A DNA stretch of 64,000 nucleotides from Pseudomonas putida (GCF_003228315.1 NZ_CP029693.1:6730501-6794500), one strand, 5' to 3'. Counted from the first letter of the stretch, positions 42,853-52,700 are shown. The notes: generated by a model from the sequence alone, not told the origin. Made by a program: numbers and translations.

Positions 42853-42909
42853 TGTGCAGAAGCCAAGGATCGATCATTCAAGCTGCAGGGTAGGGCATGA
42901 ATGATGAGG

Positions 42910-42953
42910 GTTGGCCGATTGCTGATGATCGTGCCCGGCAGCAATCGGCCAAC
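42910..42953. terminator. 15-bp perfect inverted repeat between convergent genes
   Basis: GTTGGCCGATTGCTG (42910-42924) pairs with CAGCAATCGGCCAAC (42939-42953) around a 14-nt loop, between the molbindin gene and the convergent acetolactate synthase. No T tract follows on either strand. Bidirectional transcript end or mRNA-stabilising hairpin. Confidence 0.55.
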
Positions 42954-43017
42954 AGCGCTCTCTCAAAAGCGACCTGGGTCCCAGCGCAGATCATTTCCCC
43001 GAGAGTCCGGATGAAAC

Positions 43018-44661
43018 TCAGACCGCCAATGACCGCTCGCGCAATTCACTGTTGAGGATGCGGTCGTTCTCGCTGTAATCGACCGGGCAGTCGATCACAT
43101 GCACGCCCGGGGTCTTGATGCAGTGTTCAAGCAGCGGCAGGAAGCCTCCGGCGCTTTCCACGCGATAGCCATGGGCACCATAGGCCTTGGCGTACTTCAC
43201 GAAATCCGGGTTGCCATAATCCAGGCCGAAATCGGTAAAACCCATGTTCGCCTGCTTCCAGCGGATCATGCCGTAGCCGTCATCACGCAGGATGACCACG
43301 GTGATATGCATGTTCAGGCGCACTGCCGTTTCCAGTTCCTGGCTGTTCATCATGAAGCCGCCATCGCCGCACACCGCGATCACGGGGCGATCCGGGTACA
43401 CCAGGTGCGAAGCCATCGCCGATGGCAGGCCGGCGCCCATGGTCGCCAGCGCATTATCGAGCAGTACCGTGTTCGGCTTGTGCGCCTTGTAGTTACGGGC
43501 GAACCAGATCTTGTAGATACCGTTGTCCAGCGCCACGATGCCCTCGGACGGCAGCGCACGGCGGACATCGGCCACCAGGCGCTGCGGATAGACCGGATAG
43601 CGGTCGTCATCAGCCCCTTCGGCGATCTGCACTTCGTTGGCCTCACGAATCGCCAGCAGGCGGGTGAAGTCCCAATGCGTGGTGTCGTTCAGCGCCTCGC
43701 CGATTTGCCAGACCGCGTTGGCGATGTCGCCGATCACCTCGATTTGCGGAAAATACACCGCATCGACTTCAGCGGAACGGAAGTTGATGTGGATGACCTC
43801 GGTACCGCCGCGCACCATGAAAAACGGCGGCTTCTCGATCACGTCGTGACCGATGTTGACGATCAGGTCCGCCGCTTCGACCGCTCGGTGCACAAAGTCA
43901 CCCGAGGACAATGCGGCATTGCCGAGGAAGCGCGGATGACGCTCGTCCACCACGCCCTTGCCCAACTGGGTCGTCACGAATGGGATGCCGGTCTTTTCGA
44001 TCAGATGCTTGAGGACCTTGGCGGTCATCTTGCGGTTGGCGCCGGCGCCGATCACCAGGATCGGGCTACGGGCCTGTTCCAGCTTCTCCACCGCGGCGTC
44101 GATGGCACAGTGCTCGGCCAACGGGCGGCGATGCAGGCTACGGGGGATAGGCAAGCTGTCGGTCTGCTCGGCGGCAATGTCTTCCGGCAGTTCCAGGTGC
44201 ACGGCGCCGGGCTTTTCCTCCTCTGCCAGGCGGAAGGCTTCACGCATGCGCGAAGGGATGTTGTCGGCTGAAGCCAGCTGGTGGGTGTACTTGGTGATGG
44301 GCGCCATCATGTCGCACACGTCGATGATCTGGAACCGGCCCTGCTTGGATTTCTTGATCGGCTTTTGCCCGGTGATCATCAGCATCGGCATGCCGCCCAG
44401 ATAGGCATAGGCACCGGCGGTGACCAGGTTGGTCGCGCCAGGGCCGAGGGTCGACAAGCTGACGCCGGTCTTGCCAGTGAGGCGGCCGTAGGTGGCGGCC
44501 ATGAAACCTGCGGACTGCTCGTGGCGAGTCAGCACCAGCTTGATTGGCGATTGGCGCAGGGATTCCAGCAGGTCCAGGTTTTCTTCGCCGGGAATGCCGA
44601 ACACATACTCGACACCTTCGTTTTCCAGGCATTGCACAACGACATCGGCGGCCTTGGCCAT
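43018..44661 (-). CDS. Acetolactate synthase, catabolic (AlsS/BudB) type
   Basis: 547 residues from ATG 44661 with GAGG about 10 bp upstream. Thiamine-diphosphate enzyme: FGIPGEENLD and RHEQSAGFMA (N-domain with catalytic Glu), central domain with GAGANRK and GKGVVDERH, and the C-terminal TPP motif GDGGFMMNSQELETAVR. It condenses two pyruvates to 2-acetolactate. Length and the end phrase DCPVDYSEN resemble AlsS. No small regulatory subunit gene and no acetolactate decarboxylase follow. Neighbours suggest no clear pathway; an alternative is a related TPP carboligase or glyoxylate-type enzyme. Confidence 0.85.
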   Translation of the reverse strand: MAKAADVVVQCLENEGVEYVFGIPGEENLDLLESLRQSPIKLVLTRHEQSAGFMAATYGRLTGKTGVSLSTLGPGATNLVTAGAYAYLGGMPMLMITGQKPIKKSKQGRFQIIDVCDMMAPITKYTHQLASADNIPSRMREAFRLAEEEKPGAVHLELPEDIAAEQTDSLPIPRSLHRRPLAEHCAIDAAVEKLEQARSPILVIGAGANRKMTAKVLKHLIEKTGIPFVTTQLGKGVVDERHPRFLGNAALSSGDFVHRAVEAADLIVNIGHDVIEKPPFFMVRGGTEVIHINFRSAEVDAVYFPQIEVIGDIANAVWQIGEALNDTTHWDFTRLLAIREANEVQIAEGADDDRYPVYPQRLVADVRRALPSEGIVALDNGIYKIWFARNYKAHKPNTVLLDNALATMGAGLPSAMASHLVYPDRPVIAVCGDGGFMMNSQELETAVRLNMHITVVILRDDGYGMIRWKQANMGFTDFGLDYGNPDFVKYAKAYGAHGYRVESAGGFLPLLEHCIKTPGVHVIDCPVDYSENDRILNSELRERSLAV

Positions 44662-44740
44662 CTTGCTTGTAACCTCACGGAATATTGTCGGGATTGGCAT
44701 TGCAGGGCAGGGGCCCATGCACGGCCCCTGTCATGTCGGC

Positions 44741-46135
44741 TCAGAAGAGGTTGAACGGAATGGTTGTCACTATCCGAAGCTCTTTGACACTGCCATCGAT
44801 TTCATTGGGGGTCGCGCGATGCGCCACATAACCCACTTGAAGACTGCTGTTTTTCAGTGCACCGCTTTGCAGGGTGTATGAACTCAAGAGACCCGACTCC
44901 TGATGTTTATCGCCATCGGAGCGTTTTGAAGGGTAACTGTTACCCTGGTAATGAGTGCCATCGATGCCCCAGCCACGCACGTTGTACAAATAGAAGGTCA
45001 GCCCCGGTAAACCATAGGGGGCTGCATCGAAAAGGTAGGCCAGTTGCACTGACTTTTCATTGGGCCCGTTGTAGTTGGACAAGAACGAGTTGGCCAGCGT
45101 CGTCCCTTTACTTTCATGAATATAGTCAAAGTATTCATTGCCATTGATCTGTTGCCAGGCGAACACCAGGCCATGGGCGCCATGCGTCAATTTAAATGCG
45201 AGGCTATAAGCATCATTATCGATGGGACCCATTTTGGCCGAGCCCTGATCATTGGTTTTATAGTAGTTGAACGACGTGTTCAGCCCCAATGCCGCTTGAT
45301 TTCCCGCATTGTGCACAAAGCCGAAATAGTATTGATTCCAGAAATCTTCAACTTGAGTTGCATAAACGCTTGTCTTCAAGTTTGCAAAGGGTGTGTAGGT
45401 CGCCCCTGCAATGTAAGCGGCGTCGCTCGACACGTTGCGGTTACCGTACTCGGAGACGATATCCGTCGTACTTTGCTCCGAACGCGGAGATACCTTGTCA
45501 AATGCGCCCAGGTCGAAACTCAGGTTATTGAATTCGACACTGTTCAGGCTGATACCCTCGAAACTTGAAGGCAGTGCCCTGTTAGTGTTGTTTGCAATCA
45601 TGGGCGTTTGCATGTTCTGCCGGCCAACTGTCAGCGTCGTGTTGGATACCCGTGCCTTGATGTTTGCCAGCCCCAGCTTGCTCCATTGATCGACGGCATT
45701 GCCGTCACTGTCGGTCAGTGTCCGATTGCCACCACCGGCAATACGTCCTTTTCCCTGTTCCAGGGCAATGGCGTTATAGGCTGCCACTTCAACGCCAAGA
45801 CCCAGCTGGCCTTGAGTAAAACCGGAGCGATAGTCCAGGATCGTGCCCTGTACCCAGGTGTCTCGACGATCTGTTTTCTCCAGCGAGCCATCACCTTTCT
45901 TGATGAAAAATGTGCTGTTGCGGTCCGCTTGCTCCTTGGACAGGAAGTTCTTGGTGGTTCCTGACAGCGATTGCCCGGCCATCAGGCCAGACGCTTCATC
46001 CTGGGCACTGCTGGATTTGAGCTGGGTAGCGATAAAACCCTGGCTGGCATTTTCCGCCAGGGCCGCAGGTGTCGCTACAAGAAAGACCAAAGGCAAAACA
46101 GTACGCTGCATACGCATCATATTTAACACCGACAT
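44741..46135 (-). CDS. OprD-family outer-membrane porin
   Basis: 464 residues; start uncertain between ATG 46135, 46120 and 46111, none with a good ribosome site. Signal peptide (LPLVFLVATPAALAEN) then the OprD-type plug-loop barrel; F at the extreme C-terminus, as needed for outer-membrane insertion. The middle LTVGRQNMQTPMIANNTNR and the late RIVTTIPFNLF are family phrases. Pseudomonas OprD porins are substrate-specific (amino acids, peptides, carboxylates). Downstream of an MHS transporter, M14 peptidase and PuuD-like gene, so it probably admits their substrate. Confidence 0.9.
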   Translation of the reverse strand: MSVLNMMRMQRTVLPLVFLVATPAALAENASQGFIATQLKSSSAQDEASGLMAGQSLSGTTKNFLSKEQADRNSTFFIKKGDGSLEKTDRRDTWVQGTILDYRSGFTQGQLGLGVEVAAYNAIALEQGKGRIAGGGNRTLTDSDGNAVDQWSKLGLANIKARVSNTTLTVGRQNMQTPMIANNTNRALPSSFEGISLNSVEFNNLSFDLGAFDKVSPRSEQSTTDIVSEYGNRNVSSDAAYIAGATYTPFANLKTSVYATQVEDFWNQYYFGFVHNAGNQAALGLNTSFNYYKTNDQGSAKMGPIDNDAYSLAFKLTHGAHGLVFAWQQINGNEYFDYIHESKGTTLANSFLSNYNGPNEKSVQLAYLFDAAPYGLPGLTFYLYNVRGWGIDGTHYQGNSYPSKRSDGDKHQESGLLSSYTLQSGALKNSSLQVGYVAHRATPNEIDGSVKELRIVTTIPFNLF

Positions 46136-46360
46136 TTTTATTATTAGGCAGGACTAAGAAAGCCAACCGCTCTCGACAACACCGAATTTGAATCGCAACG
46201 AAAAACATCAATGGAAAGGGCGCTCAACTCCAGGAGAGAAGAAGAGTGCAGCGCCCTATCGACTAATGCTGAATGGATTCACACTTTAAGAAGGCTCGGA
46301 TAGGCATGTAACCAAATACAGTTAACTAGCGATATCGAGCTTTTCAACGAACCCGATACA

Positions 46361-47683
46361 TCACTTTCGAACGTCCATGTTTTTTGATTCAGGCAAGAAC
46401 AGCATGGCCAGAAGACTTACAACACTGACTCCCGCCAAATACCATGCCGGCGCCATTGGGCTGTTAGTTGCCGCAATCAGCCAGGTCACGACGAACTGAG
46501 TGGTCCCGCCGAATATCGCTGTACCCAGCGCATAAACCAAAGACAATCCCGTGCTGCGGACGGCGATCGGCAACAACTCAGGTATCTGTACCAGGCCGGC
46601 AGTGGCAAACATGGCGGTCAGTGCCGCAATCACCGAATTCACCGTGAACAGCGTGAGCAAAGTCGGTGCATTCACCAGCCACAAGAACAGCGGAACAATG
46701 GCCAGGGTCAAAGCAACCCGGGGAATGAAGTTAGTAATCTTTCTGCCCAGGCGATCGCTGAGGAAACCGCCCAGAAGCGCAAAAACAAACGTCACGAGTC
46801 CGCCCACCAGTACGCTGCCCTGGGCGATGGGCGCAGACAATTTAAGTACTTGTACGGCGTAACTGACCATGTAGTTGCCGATTTGCGATGCAACGCCGAT
46901 CGAAGCGAACAGCAGAACACCCAGCAGCAACACCTTTTTATGCTCACGAATGACAACGCCAACGATTTCAGAACTTGATCGTTCTTGCGCGGCTTCATGG
47001 GTTTCCGGCAAGGCCCTGCGCATGTAGATAACGATTGGAATCAGCACCAGGCTCAGGAAGAACGGAACACGCCATCCCCAGGTTGCCAGCTGCTCGACAC
47101 TCAACCACAGGGACAGTGCAACACCCAGTACGCCACCCACCGCGACAGCGATGCCCTGGCTTGCAATCTGCCAGCTGGAATAAAACCCGCGACGATGAGG
47201 GGGAGCGGCTTCAATCAACAGCGAAGTTGCAGGTCCGACTTCTCCACCCAGCGCCAAACCCTGAATCAAGCGGCAAATGACGACAATGATCGGCGCGGCA
47301 ATGCCGATCGATTGGTAACTGGGTGTCATCGCCAAACCGATCGTACCGATCGTGATCATGGCGACTGTAAGAATCATGGCGGGCTTGCGTCCTGCCCGGT
47401 CGGCGTAGGCGCCGATCAGAATGCCGCCCAATGGGCGCGCGAAAAAACCGACGCCAAAGGTTGCCACGGCGGCCATCAGGCTGCCGTACTCGCCAGCCAC
47501 CGGGAAAAACGCTTTGCCAATGTAAACAGCGAAGTACGCATAAATGACGAAATCATAGAACTCAAGGGCATTGCCAGCGACCGCCGCCGCAATCGCCTTT
47601 TTATTGATGGTGCCATGATCAGTGGCCGCTTCGGCGACTGAGCCGCTCATATCGACCATTTCAGATATTGTTTGATTATTCAT
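46361..47683 (-). CDS. MFS transporter, MHS (metabolite:H+ symporter) family
   Basis: 440 residues with 12 membrane segments. The N-terminal GNALEFYDFVIYAYFAVYIGKAFFP, loop ADRAGRKPAM and RLIQGLALGGEVG are the MHS hallmarks (as in ShiA, ProP, KgtP). No good ribosome site at 47683; ATG 47650 is an alternative. It probably imports a carboxylate or amino-acid-like compound with protons. It starts 15 bp after the M14-type gene, so it is in the same operon. Confidence 0.92.
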   Translation of the reverse strand: MNNQTISEMVDMSGSVAEAATDHGTINKKAIAAAVAGNALEFYDFVIYAYFAVYIGKAFFPVAGEYGSLMAAVATFGVGFFARPLGGILIGAYADRAGRKPAMILTVAMITIGTIGLAMTPSYQSIGIAAPIIVVICRLIQGLALGGEVGPATSLLIEAAPPHRRGFYSSWQIASQGIAVAVGGVLGVALSLWLSVEQLATWGWRVPFFLSLVLIPIVIYMRRALPETHEAAQERSSSEIVGVVIREHKKVLLLGVLLFASIGVASQIGNYMVSYAVQVLKLSAPIAQGSVLVGGLVTFVFALLGGFLSDRLGRKITNFIPRVALTLAIVPLFLWLVNAPTLLTLFTVNSVIAALTAMFATAGLVQIPELLPIAVRSTGLSLVYALGTAIFGGTTQFVVTWLIAATNSPMAPAWYLAGVSVVSLLAMLFLPESKNMDVRK

Positions 47684-47698
47684 TTAATGATCATCGCG

Positions 47699-48805
47699 TT
47701 AGTTGAAATTCACGGTCACTGGGCTTTTTGGCTGGCGCAAATCAGCAAGGCCGGCAAGGGCCTGCACAGCGCTTTGCGCCCCTTGCTCCCAAACCATGCG
47801 CTGCCACTCAAGCTCGTCGGGGTAGAAGGTGTCCTTGAGATGGCGGGCTATTGCTGATCCCTTTGCGGTCAAGCGCGCACCATAACGGTGGGCCCAATGA
47901 TCGGCTCTAAGTGCCGTGATCACGCGTTCAAGTGGGTAAGTGCCGTACTCAAGACAAATACCGATGTGCCTGGCACTGGCACACTCTTGAATAATAGCGG
48001 TCTGAATCGGGCCACTCATGGCCACGCTGGTAGAAGTGCCTGTGTGCACATTGGTCAGTTCGCCCCACCAATCCTGGGCAAGTTTGAAAGTGTCATGGTC
48101 ATAACCGGCGAATATCTTTTCACCGTAACCATAAGGCCCGAGCCCGGTGTGAATATCGATTGAAGCCAGTACTTCTACATTCGCCGTGTACTTTCGCAGA
48201 ATGTCCCTGAAGGTATCGTTGCTCCAGGTTGGCGCACGGCCACCAAACCACATGCCATCGTCAGATGTGTATTGGCCAATGGACATCGCCTGTTGCAGAG
48301 CCTTGCCACCATGTTCCAGGCGGTACTTCTCCAGCACTTCGTCACTCTCGGGCGGCCATATTGGCGGAAGCAGGGCCTCATGAATGTGCTCATAACCCGG
48401 GTTCTGCGGCAGGTCCGCACCGAAGTCGATAAAGTTTCTATTAAGGTCGACGTTTTCCTGGGTGACGCGGCGCAGATGCGAGAATCCGAACGGATTGATC
48501 GCGTGGACATATAAAACAGACACATCGTCCGGTTTTGGCAGCGCCATCCCGAGCAAACCGGTTTGCACGGCCGAACCGGTAAAGCCTTCGACGCCATGAA
48601 CCCCGCTGATCACAATCAGCATTCGGGAGGCATCCAGCGGACCATCGAGCACCACATCGGTGGCGAGCGTCTCACCTTCCGCACCTTTGAGCTTCAGCTC
48701 ATGACTATCGACTGCCAGACCCCTGGACTGTGCAGCCGTCAGGAATTTTTGCCTTGATTCAGCGTACGTCTGGCTGAACAGCTCAGATATTGTTTTTGTG
48801 TTCAT
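47699..48805 (-). CDS. DUF2817 (M14-like) carboxypeptidase
   Basis: 368 residues from ATG 48805; an upstream ATG at 48838 would overlap the previous gene. The M14 zinc site is seen as GVHGVEGF (HxxE) with the later SIDIHTGLG giving the third ligand; NVDLNRNFIDF supplies the substrate-binding Asn-Arg pair, and CLEYGTYPLE a probable catalytic Glu. DUF2817 proteins are metallocarboxypeptidase-like and have no signal peptide here, so it acts in the cytoplasm. 14 bp after the PuuD-like gene; together they would split a gamma-glutamyl or C-terminal amino-acyl bond. Confidence 0.88.
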   Translation of the reverse strand: MNTKTISELFSQTYAESRQKFLTAAQSRGLAVDSHELKLKGAEGETLATDVVLDGPLDASRMLIVISGVHGVEGFTGSAVQTGLLGMALPKPDDVSVLYVHAINPFGFSHLRRVTQENVDLNRNFIDFGADLPQNPGYEHIHEALLPPIWPPESDEVLEKYRLEHGGKALQQAMSIGQYTSDDGMWFGGRAPTWSNDTFRDILRKYTANVEVLASIDIHTGLGPYGYGEKIFAGYDHDTFKLAQDWWGELTNVHTGTSTSVAMSGPIQTAIIQECASARHIGICLEYGTYPLERVITALRADHWAHRYGARLTAKGSAIARHLKDTFYPDELEWQRMVWEQGAQSAVQALAGLADLRQPKSPVTVNFN

Positions 48806-48819
48806 TGGATTCACGTTTT

Positions 48820-49629
48820 TCACCGGCCTGCCATGCACGATTGGGCACGAATTACCGATCGCTGGCGGCAGGCTTCACCAAAGGCTTCGAATATCTTGCG
48901 GGCCAGGTCACTGTCATGGACGCGCATTTCCGGATGCCACTGCACAGCCAATGCAAAGCCGGGCGCTCCCTCTACCGAGAACGCTTCGACCAGCCCATCC
49001 GGCGCGAGCGCTTCCACCTTCAATCCCGTGCCTAATTTCTCTACGCCTTGATGGTGCAGCGAATTCACCAGCACGTTTTTTTCCTCACACAGCCCCGACA
49101 ACACGCCACCAGCCAAGATCTCCACCGAATGGCAGTCCTGGTACCAATCCTGGACAGGTCGGGATTGATCACCTTCCCGATGGTCGATGGCCCCCGGCTT
49201 CTCATGGACAGCGGTGTTCAAGGTCCCGCCCCAGGCCACATTCATTTCCTGAAAGCCGCGGCAAATCCCCAATACCGGAATGCCCGCTGCAACCAGTGCC
49301 TTGACCAGCGGCAAAACCGTTGCATCGCGTGCCGGGTCAAGCATCACCTCCTGCGCAACCGCCGTTTCTCCATAGTGATGAGGGGAAACGTTCGATGGAC
49401 TGCCCGTCAGGACCACACCATCGACATGAGCGATCAAACTGGCCAGATCGATGGCCGTTTCATCAGCCGGCAGTGCCAGGGGCATTCCTCTGGAAATCGA
49501 CACCACCGCATCCACGTAACCGTGGAGCAAGGCGTGGGCTTGATGACCGTAACGCTCCACCCGGTCGGCAGCGATGACGACCAGTGGCTTGACGGGAGAG
49601 GAAGGGGAGAGGGGTGATGGGTGAGCCAT
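48820..49629 (-). CDS. PuuD-like class I gamma-glutamyl hydrolase (glutamine amidotransferase fold)
   Basis: 269 residues. Class I GATase fold with nucleophile Cys in GICRGFQEMN, and the QWHPEM motif with the His of the catalytic triad plus Glu. The gamma-Glu-GABA hydrolase family (PuuD) has this layout. It would cleave a gamma-glutamyl amide in the cytoplasm. First gene of a leftward operon with DUF2817 and MHS transporter, divergent from a LysR gene 115 bp away. No puuA/B/C is present, so it is not the classical putrescine pathway. Confidence 0.92.
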   Translation of the reverse strand: MAHPSPLSPSSPVKPLVVIAADRVERYGHQAHALLHGYVDAVVSISRGMPLALPADETAIDLASLIAHVDGVVLTGSPSNVSPHHYGETAVAQEVMLDPARDATVLPLVKALVAAGIPVLGICRGFQEMNVAWGGTLNTAVHEKPGAIDHREGDQSRPVQDWYQDCHSVEILAGGVLSGLCEEKNVLVNSLHHQGVEKLGTGLKVEALAPDGLVEAFSVEGAPGFALAVQWHPEMRVHDSDLARKIFEAFGEACRQRSVIRAQSCMAGR

Positions 49630-49744
49630 GGATTTGTACTTGTCATTGGTTTGTATGGCCTGGAGTGTAAGGAGCGACCTTTATTTAGGTAAATTGCAAT
49701 TTTACGCCTAATATCTTGCAGTACTTGCAAGTGGAGGCCCGCCC

Positions 49745-50677
49745 ATGAACACCCGACAGCTTCACCATTTTGTGGCCGTGATGGACACCGGATCACTCAG
49801 CGCGGCAGCCGAGGCTGTACACCTGAGCGTCCCGGCGCTATCCAGAAGCCTCAAGGCTCTGGAGGACGAGCTGCGCGTGTCTCTTTTTGATAGAAGCAAT
49901 CGCCGCTTGCACCCCACGCCTTACGCGCTGGAGTACCTGGATCGAGCCCGGCGCATTGTCTTTGATGAGCGCGAAGGCGCGCGTGCCTTGAGCCTGATGA
50001 AGAACGGCGCCTATGGCCCCCTGGCGTTCGGGCTGGGTTCCTCGTTGGCGGTCGACTTGCTCGCACCCTTGATCAACGAGTTGATTGCCAATGGACCCAA
50101 CCTGAGGGTTCAGGCACAGGTCGAAAGCACCGATGCGTTGCTGGATTCACTGCGAAGAGAAAAACTGGATTTTTTCGTGGGCGACGTCAGCTCGGCGGCG
50201 AGTTCAGCGGATCTGATCGCGGAGCCTTTATATAAATGCACTTACGGTTGGTTTGTCCGGCATGACCATCCGCTGGCCGGCAAAAAGAAAATAACCATCA
50301 GCGAGCTGGAGAACTATCCCATCATCGGGTCCGGCTATATCAGCGACACACTGGCCTTCAACATTTCACAACTGTATGGATGGAGGTTGCCGCTGGAAAA
50401 GAACTTTTCCGTCAACATCAACAACCTGGAAACCATCCATAAACTCCTTTCCACGTCCAACATGATCTCCCCCTCGACCTACAATGCGATGCATCAACCC
50501 TTGAAAAGCAAAGCGGTTGTAGCGCTGGACGTTTACCCAAAGTTAAACCTGGATATGACGTTGGGCATTGTAAGGTTGGCGCTGCGCACCCTGGTGCCGT
50601 CTACGGAACATGCCTTTGAGATCATAAGAGACTATTTCATCAAGATAGAAAAAGAGGTTTCCAAGTACACGGTTTAG
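49745..50677 (+). CDS. LysR-type transcriptional regulator
   Basis: 310 residues, GGAGG before the ATG. HTH: NTRQLHHFVAVMDTGSLSAAAEAVHLSVPALSRSLKALEDEL. Effector-binding half follows, with the SLFDRSNRRL linker. Divergent from the PuuD/DUF2817/MHS operon across about 115 bp of AT-rich sequence containing a CTTGCAGTACTTGCAAG near-palindrome (about 49716-49732), a possible LysR operator. It probably activates the divergent operon. Confidence 0.92.
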   Translation: MNTRQLHHFVAVMDTGSLSAAAEAVHLSVPALSRSLKALEDELRVSLFDRSNRRLHPTPYALEYLDRARRIVFDEREGARALSLMKNGAYGPLAFGLGSSLAVDLLAPLINELIANGPNLRVQAQVESTDALLDSLRREKLDFFVGDVSSAASSADLIAEPLYKCTYGWFVRHDHPLAGKKKITISELENYPIIGSGYISDTLAFNISQLYGWRLPLEKNFSVNINNLETIHKLLSTSNMISPSTYNAMHQPLKSKAVVALDVYPKLNLDMTLGIVRLALRTLVPSTEHAFEIIRDYFIKIEKEVSKYTV

Positions 50678-50885
50678 CCTCGGTTCTGCCGCTTGCAAGC
50701 TATGCATTGCTTGCCGGCTGCAACTGCCCGTTGATTGCCTTGCGGGTCGCTTTTCCAGCTCGTCGCCCCAGGATCACCCTGTCATGAAATGAAAACTCGC
50801 TGTCGTGCGATGCAAGGTGGCCTCCGTCGCGGCTGCCCTAGAGTCGGGGCACAACAACACTGCGCCCCGAAACACGAGAGCCGAT

Positions 50886-52679
50886 ATGAGCAGATCCACC
50901 CGAACCAGCGAGACCGCAACCCCCACTCAGCGCCCCTCGGCAACCGGCCGAAAAACTCGCGCTCGAAAGAGTGGCGATCTCCCGGACAGTACCCGGCAAG
51001 AAGAACTGATCGGCACCGCCGCCAACCAGACCCTGGCCGGCAATCCGCTGGTCAGCGTGCGCGCGGCGGACCTGGCCAGCTCGGCCGGTTATCTGCTCAA
51101 GGCCGTGGGCAAGTCGCCGCTCAAGGCTGGCGCTCATCTGGGCGGCTACCTGAAGGCGATGCGAGGCATCGTCAGGGGCACGTCCGACATTGCGCCGGAC
51201 CCGAAGGACAAGCGCTTCGCCGATCCGGCGTGGCAATCCAACGCCTTCCTGCGCGCACTGCTGCAGAGCTACCTGGCCGGCCAGAGCGAGCTGACCCGCT
51301 TCATCGAATCCACCGACCTTGCCCCGCTGGAAAAGAGCCGCGCCCGATTCGTCGCCGCGCTGCTGGCCGATGCCATGGCACCGAGCAACTCACCGCTGAC
51401 CAACCCGGTAGCGCTGCGCAAGCTGGTGGACACCGGGGGCATGAGCCTGGCCAGGGGCGTGCGCCAGTTCGGCGAGGACATGCTGACCAATCGCGGGCTG
51501 CCGCAACAGGTCGACAGCACTCCGTTCAAGGTCGGGGAGAACATCGCCACGGCCAAGGGCGAAGTGGTGTTTCGCAATGAGATGTTCGAGCTGCTGCAGT
51601 TCGCGCCCACCACGCCAAACGTCTTTGCCCGGCCCCTGGTGATGTCGCCGCCGCAAATCAACAAGTACTACGCCATCGACCTGTCGCCGGAGAAAAGCCT
51701 GATCAAGTGGATTCAGGACAGCGGCGTTACCCTGTTCGTCATCAGCTGGCGCAATCCCACCCGTGAACATCGCGACTGGGGCTTGTCCGATTACGCAATG
51801 TGCCTGGACCAGGCAGTGGACGTGGCGCGCAGGATCACCGGCAGCCCGGATGTGAACATGTGGGGCTCCTGCTCGGGCGGCATCACCCTGGCGGCTTACC
51901 TCGGCTGGCTGGCGGCCCGGGGCGAAGGCCACAAGGTGGCCAATACCAGCTGGGCGGTGTGCGTACTTGATATGCCTTCGGCGCTGGACGACACCACGTT
52001 GGGCTTGTTCACCACGCCGTCCGCCCTACGCGCGGCCAAGGCCAGCTCCCGGCGCAAGGGTGTGCTGAGCGGGCAGGGCATGGCTCGCATGTTCGCCTGG
52101 ATGCGGCCCAACGATCTGATCTGGAACTACTGGGTCAACAACTACCTGCTGGGCAACAAGCCGCCGGCCTTCGACATCCTGGCCTGGAACAACGACACCA
52201 CGCGGCTGCCCGCGCAACTGCACGCCGACTACCTCGACCTGGTCCAGCAGAACCCCTACAGCAACCCGGGCACCCTGGAGATTGCCGGCGAGTCGATCGA
52301 CATGACCCAGGTGAAGGTGGGCGCCTACGTGGTGGGAGGCACCACCGACCACATCACCCCCTGGCAGGGTTGCTACGGCACCGCGCGGCTGTTTGGCGAG
52401 GACACCACCTACGTGCTGTCGAACGCCGGTCACCTGCAGAGCCTGGTGAACCCGCCGGGCAATCCCAAGTCGTTCTATTACGCAGCGCCGGCCGCAGCCG
52501 AGACGCCAGAAGCCTGGCTGCAGGAGGCCGGGGAGCGTCAGCAAGGCAGTTGGTGGCCGCATTGGCGTGAATGGATCGGGCAGCGCTCGGGTGACAGCCT
52601 GCCTGCACCGAAGAAGCCGGGCTCGCGCAAGTACCCGGCCCTGTGCCCGGCACCGGGTACCTATGTCATGGAGCGTTGA
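50886..52679 (+). CDS. Class II (medium-chain) polyhydroxyalkanoate synthase paralogue
   Basis: 597 residues from ATG 50886 with GAGAG upstream. The alpha/beta core is that of PhaC1/C2: lipase-like box GSCSGG with nucleophile Cys about 329, catalytic Asp about 488 in GGTTDHITP and His about 516 in SNAGHLQS. It polymerises (R)-3-hydroxyacyl-CoA to PHA. Canonical class II enzymes are about 560 residues; the N-terminal region here is longer and basic (Arg/Lys/Thr-rich, residues 1-50). No phaZ, phaD or phasin lies nearby, so it is an orphan copy outside the usual pha cluster. The Ser between Gly and Cys differs from the GACSGG common in PhaC1. Confidence 0.93.
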   Translation: MSRSTRTSETATPTQRPSATGRKTRARKSGDLPDSTRQEELIGTAANQTLAGNPLVSVRAADLASSAGYLLKAVGKSPLKAGAHLGGYLKAMRGIVRGTSDIAPDPKDKRFADPAWQSNAFLRALLQSYLAGQSELTRFIESTDLAPLEKSRARFVAALLADAMAPSNSPLTNPVALRKLVDTGGMSLARGVRQFGEDMLTNRGLPQQVDSTPFKVGENIATAKGEVVFRNEMFELLQFAPTTPNVFARPLVMSPPQINKYYAIDLSPEKSLIKWIQDSGVTLFVISWRNPTREHRDWGLSDYAMCLDQAVDVARRITGSPDVNMWGSCSGGITLAAYLGWLAARGEGHKVANTSWAVCVLDMPSALDDTTLGLFTTPSALRAAKASSRRKGVLSGQGMARMFAWMRPNDLIWNYWVNNYLLGNKPPAFDILAWNNDTTRLPAQLHADYLDLVQQNPYSNPGTLEIAGESIDMTQVKVGAYVVGGTTDHITPWQGCYGTARLFGEDTTYVLSNAGHLQSLVNPPGNPKSFYYAAPAAAETPEAWLQEAGERQQGSWWPHWREWIGQRSGDSLPAPKKPGSRKYPALCPAPGTYVMER

Positions 52680-52700
52680 GGCTGGCGTCTTCTGGTTGAG

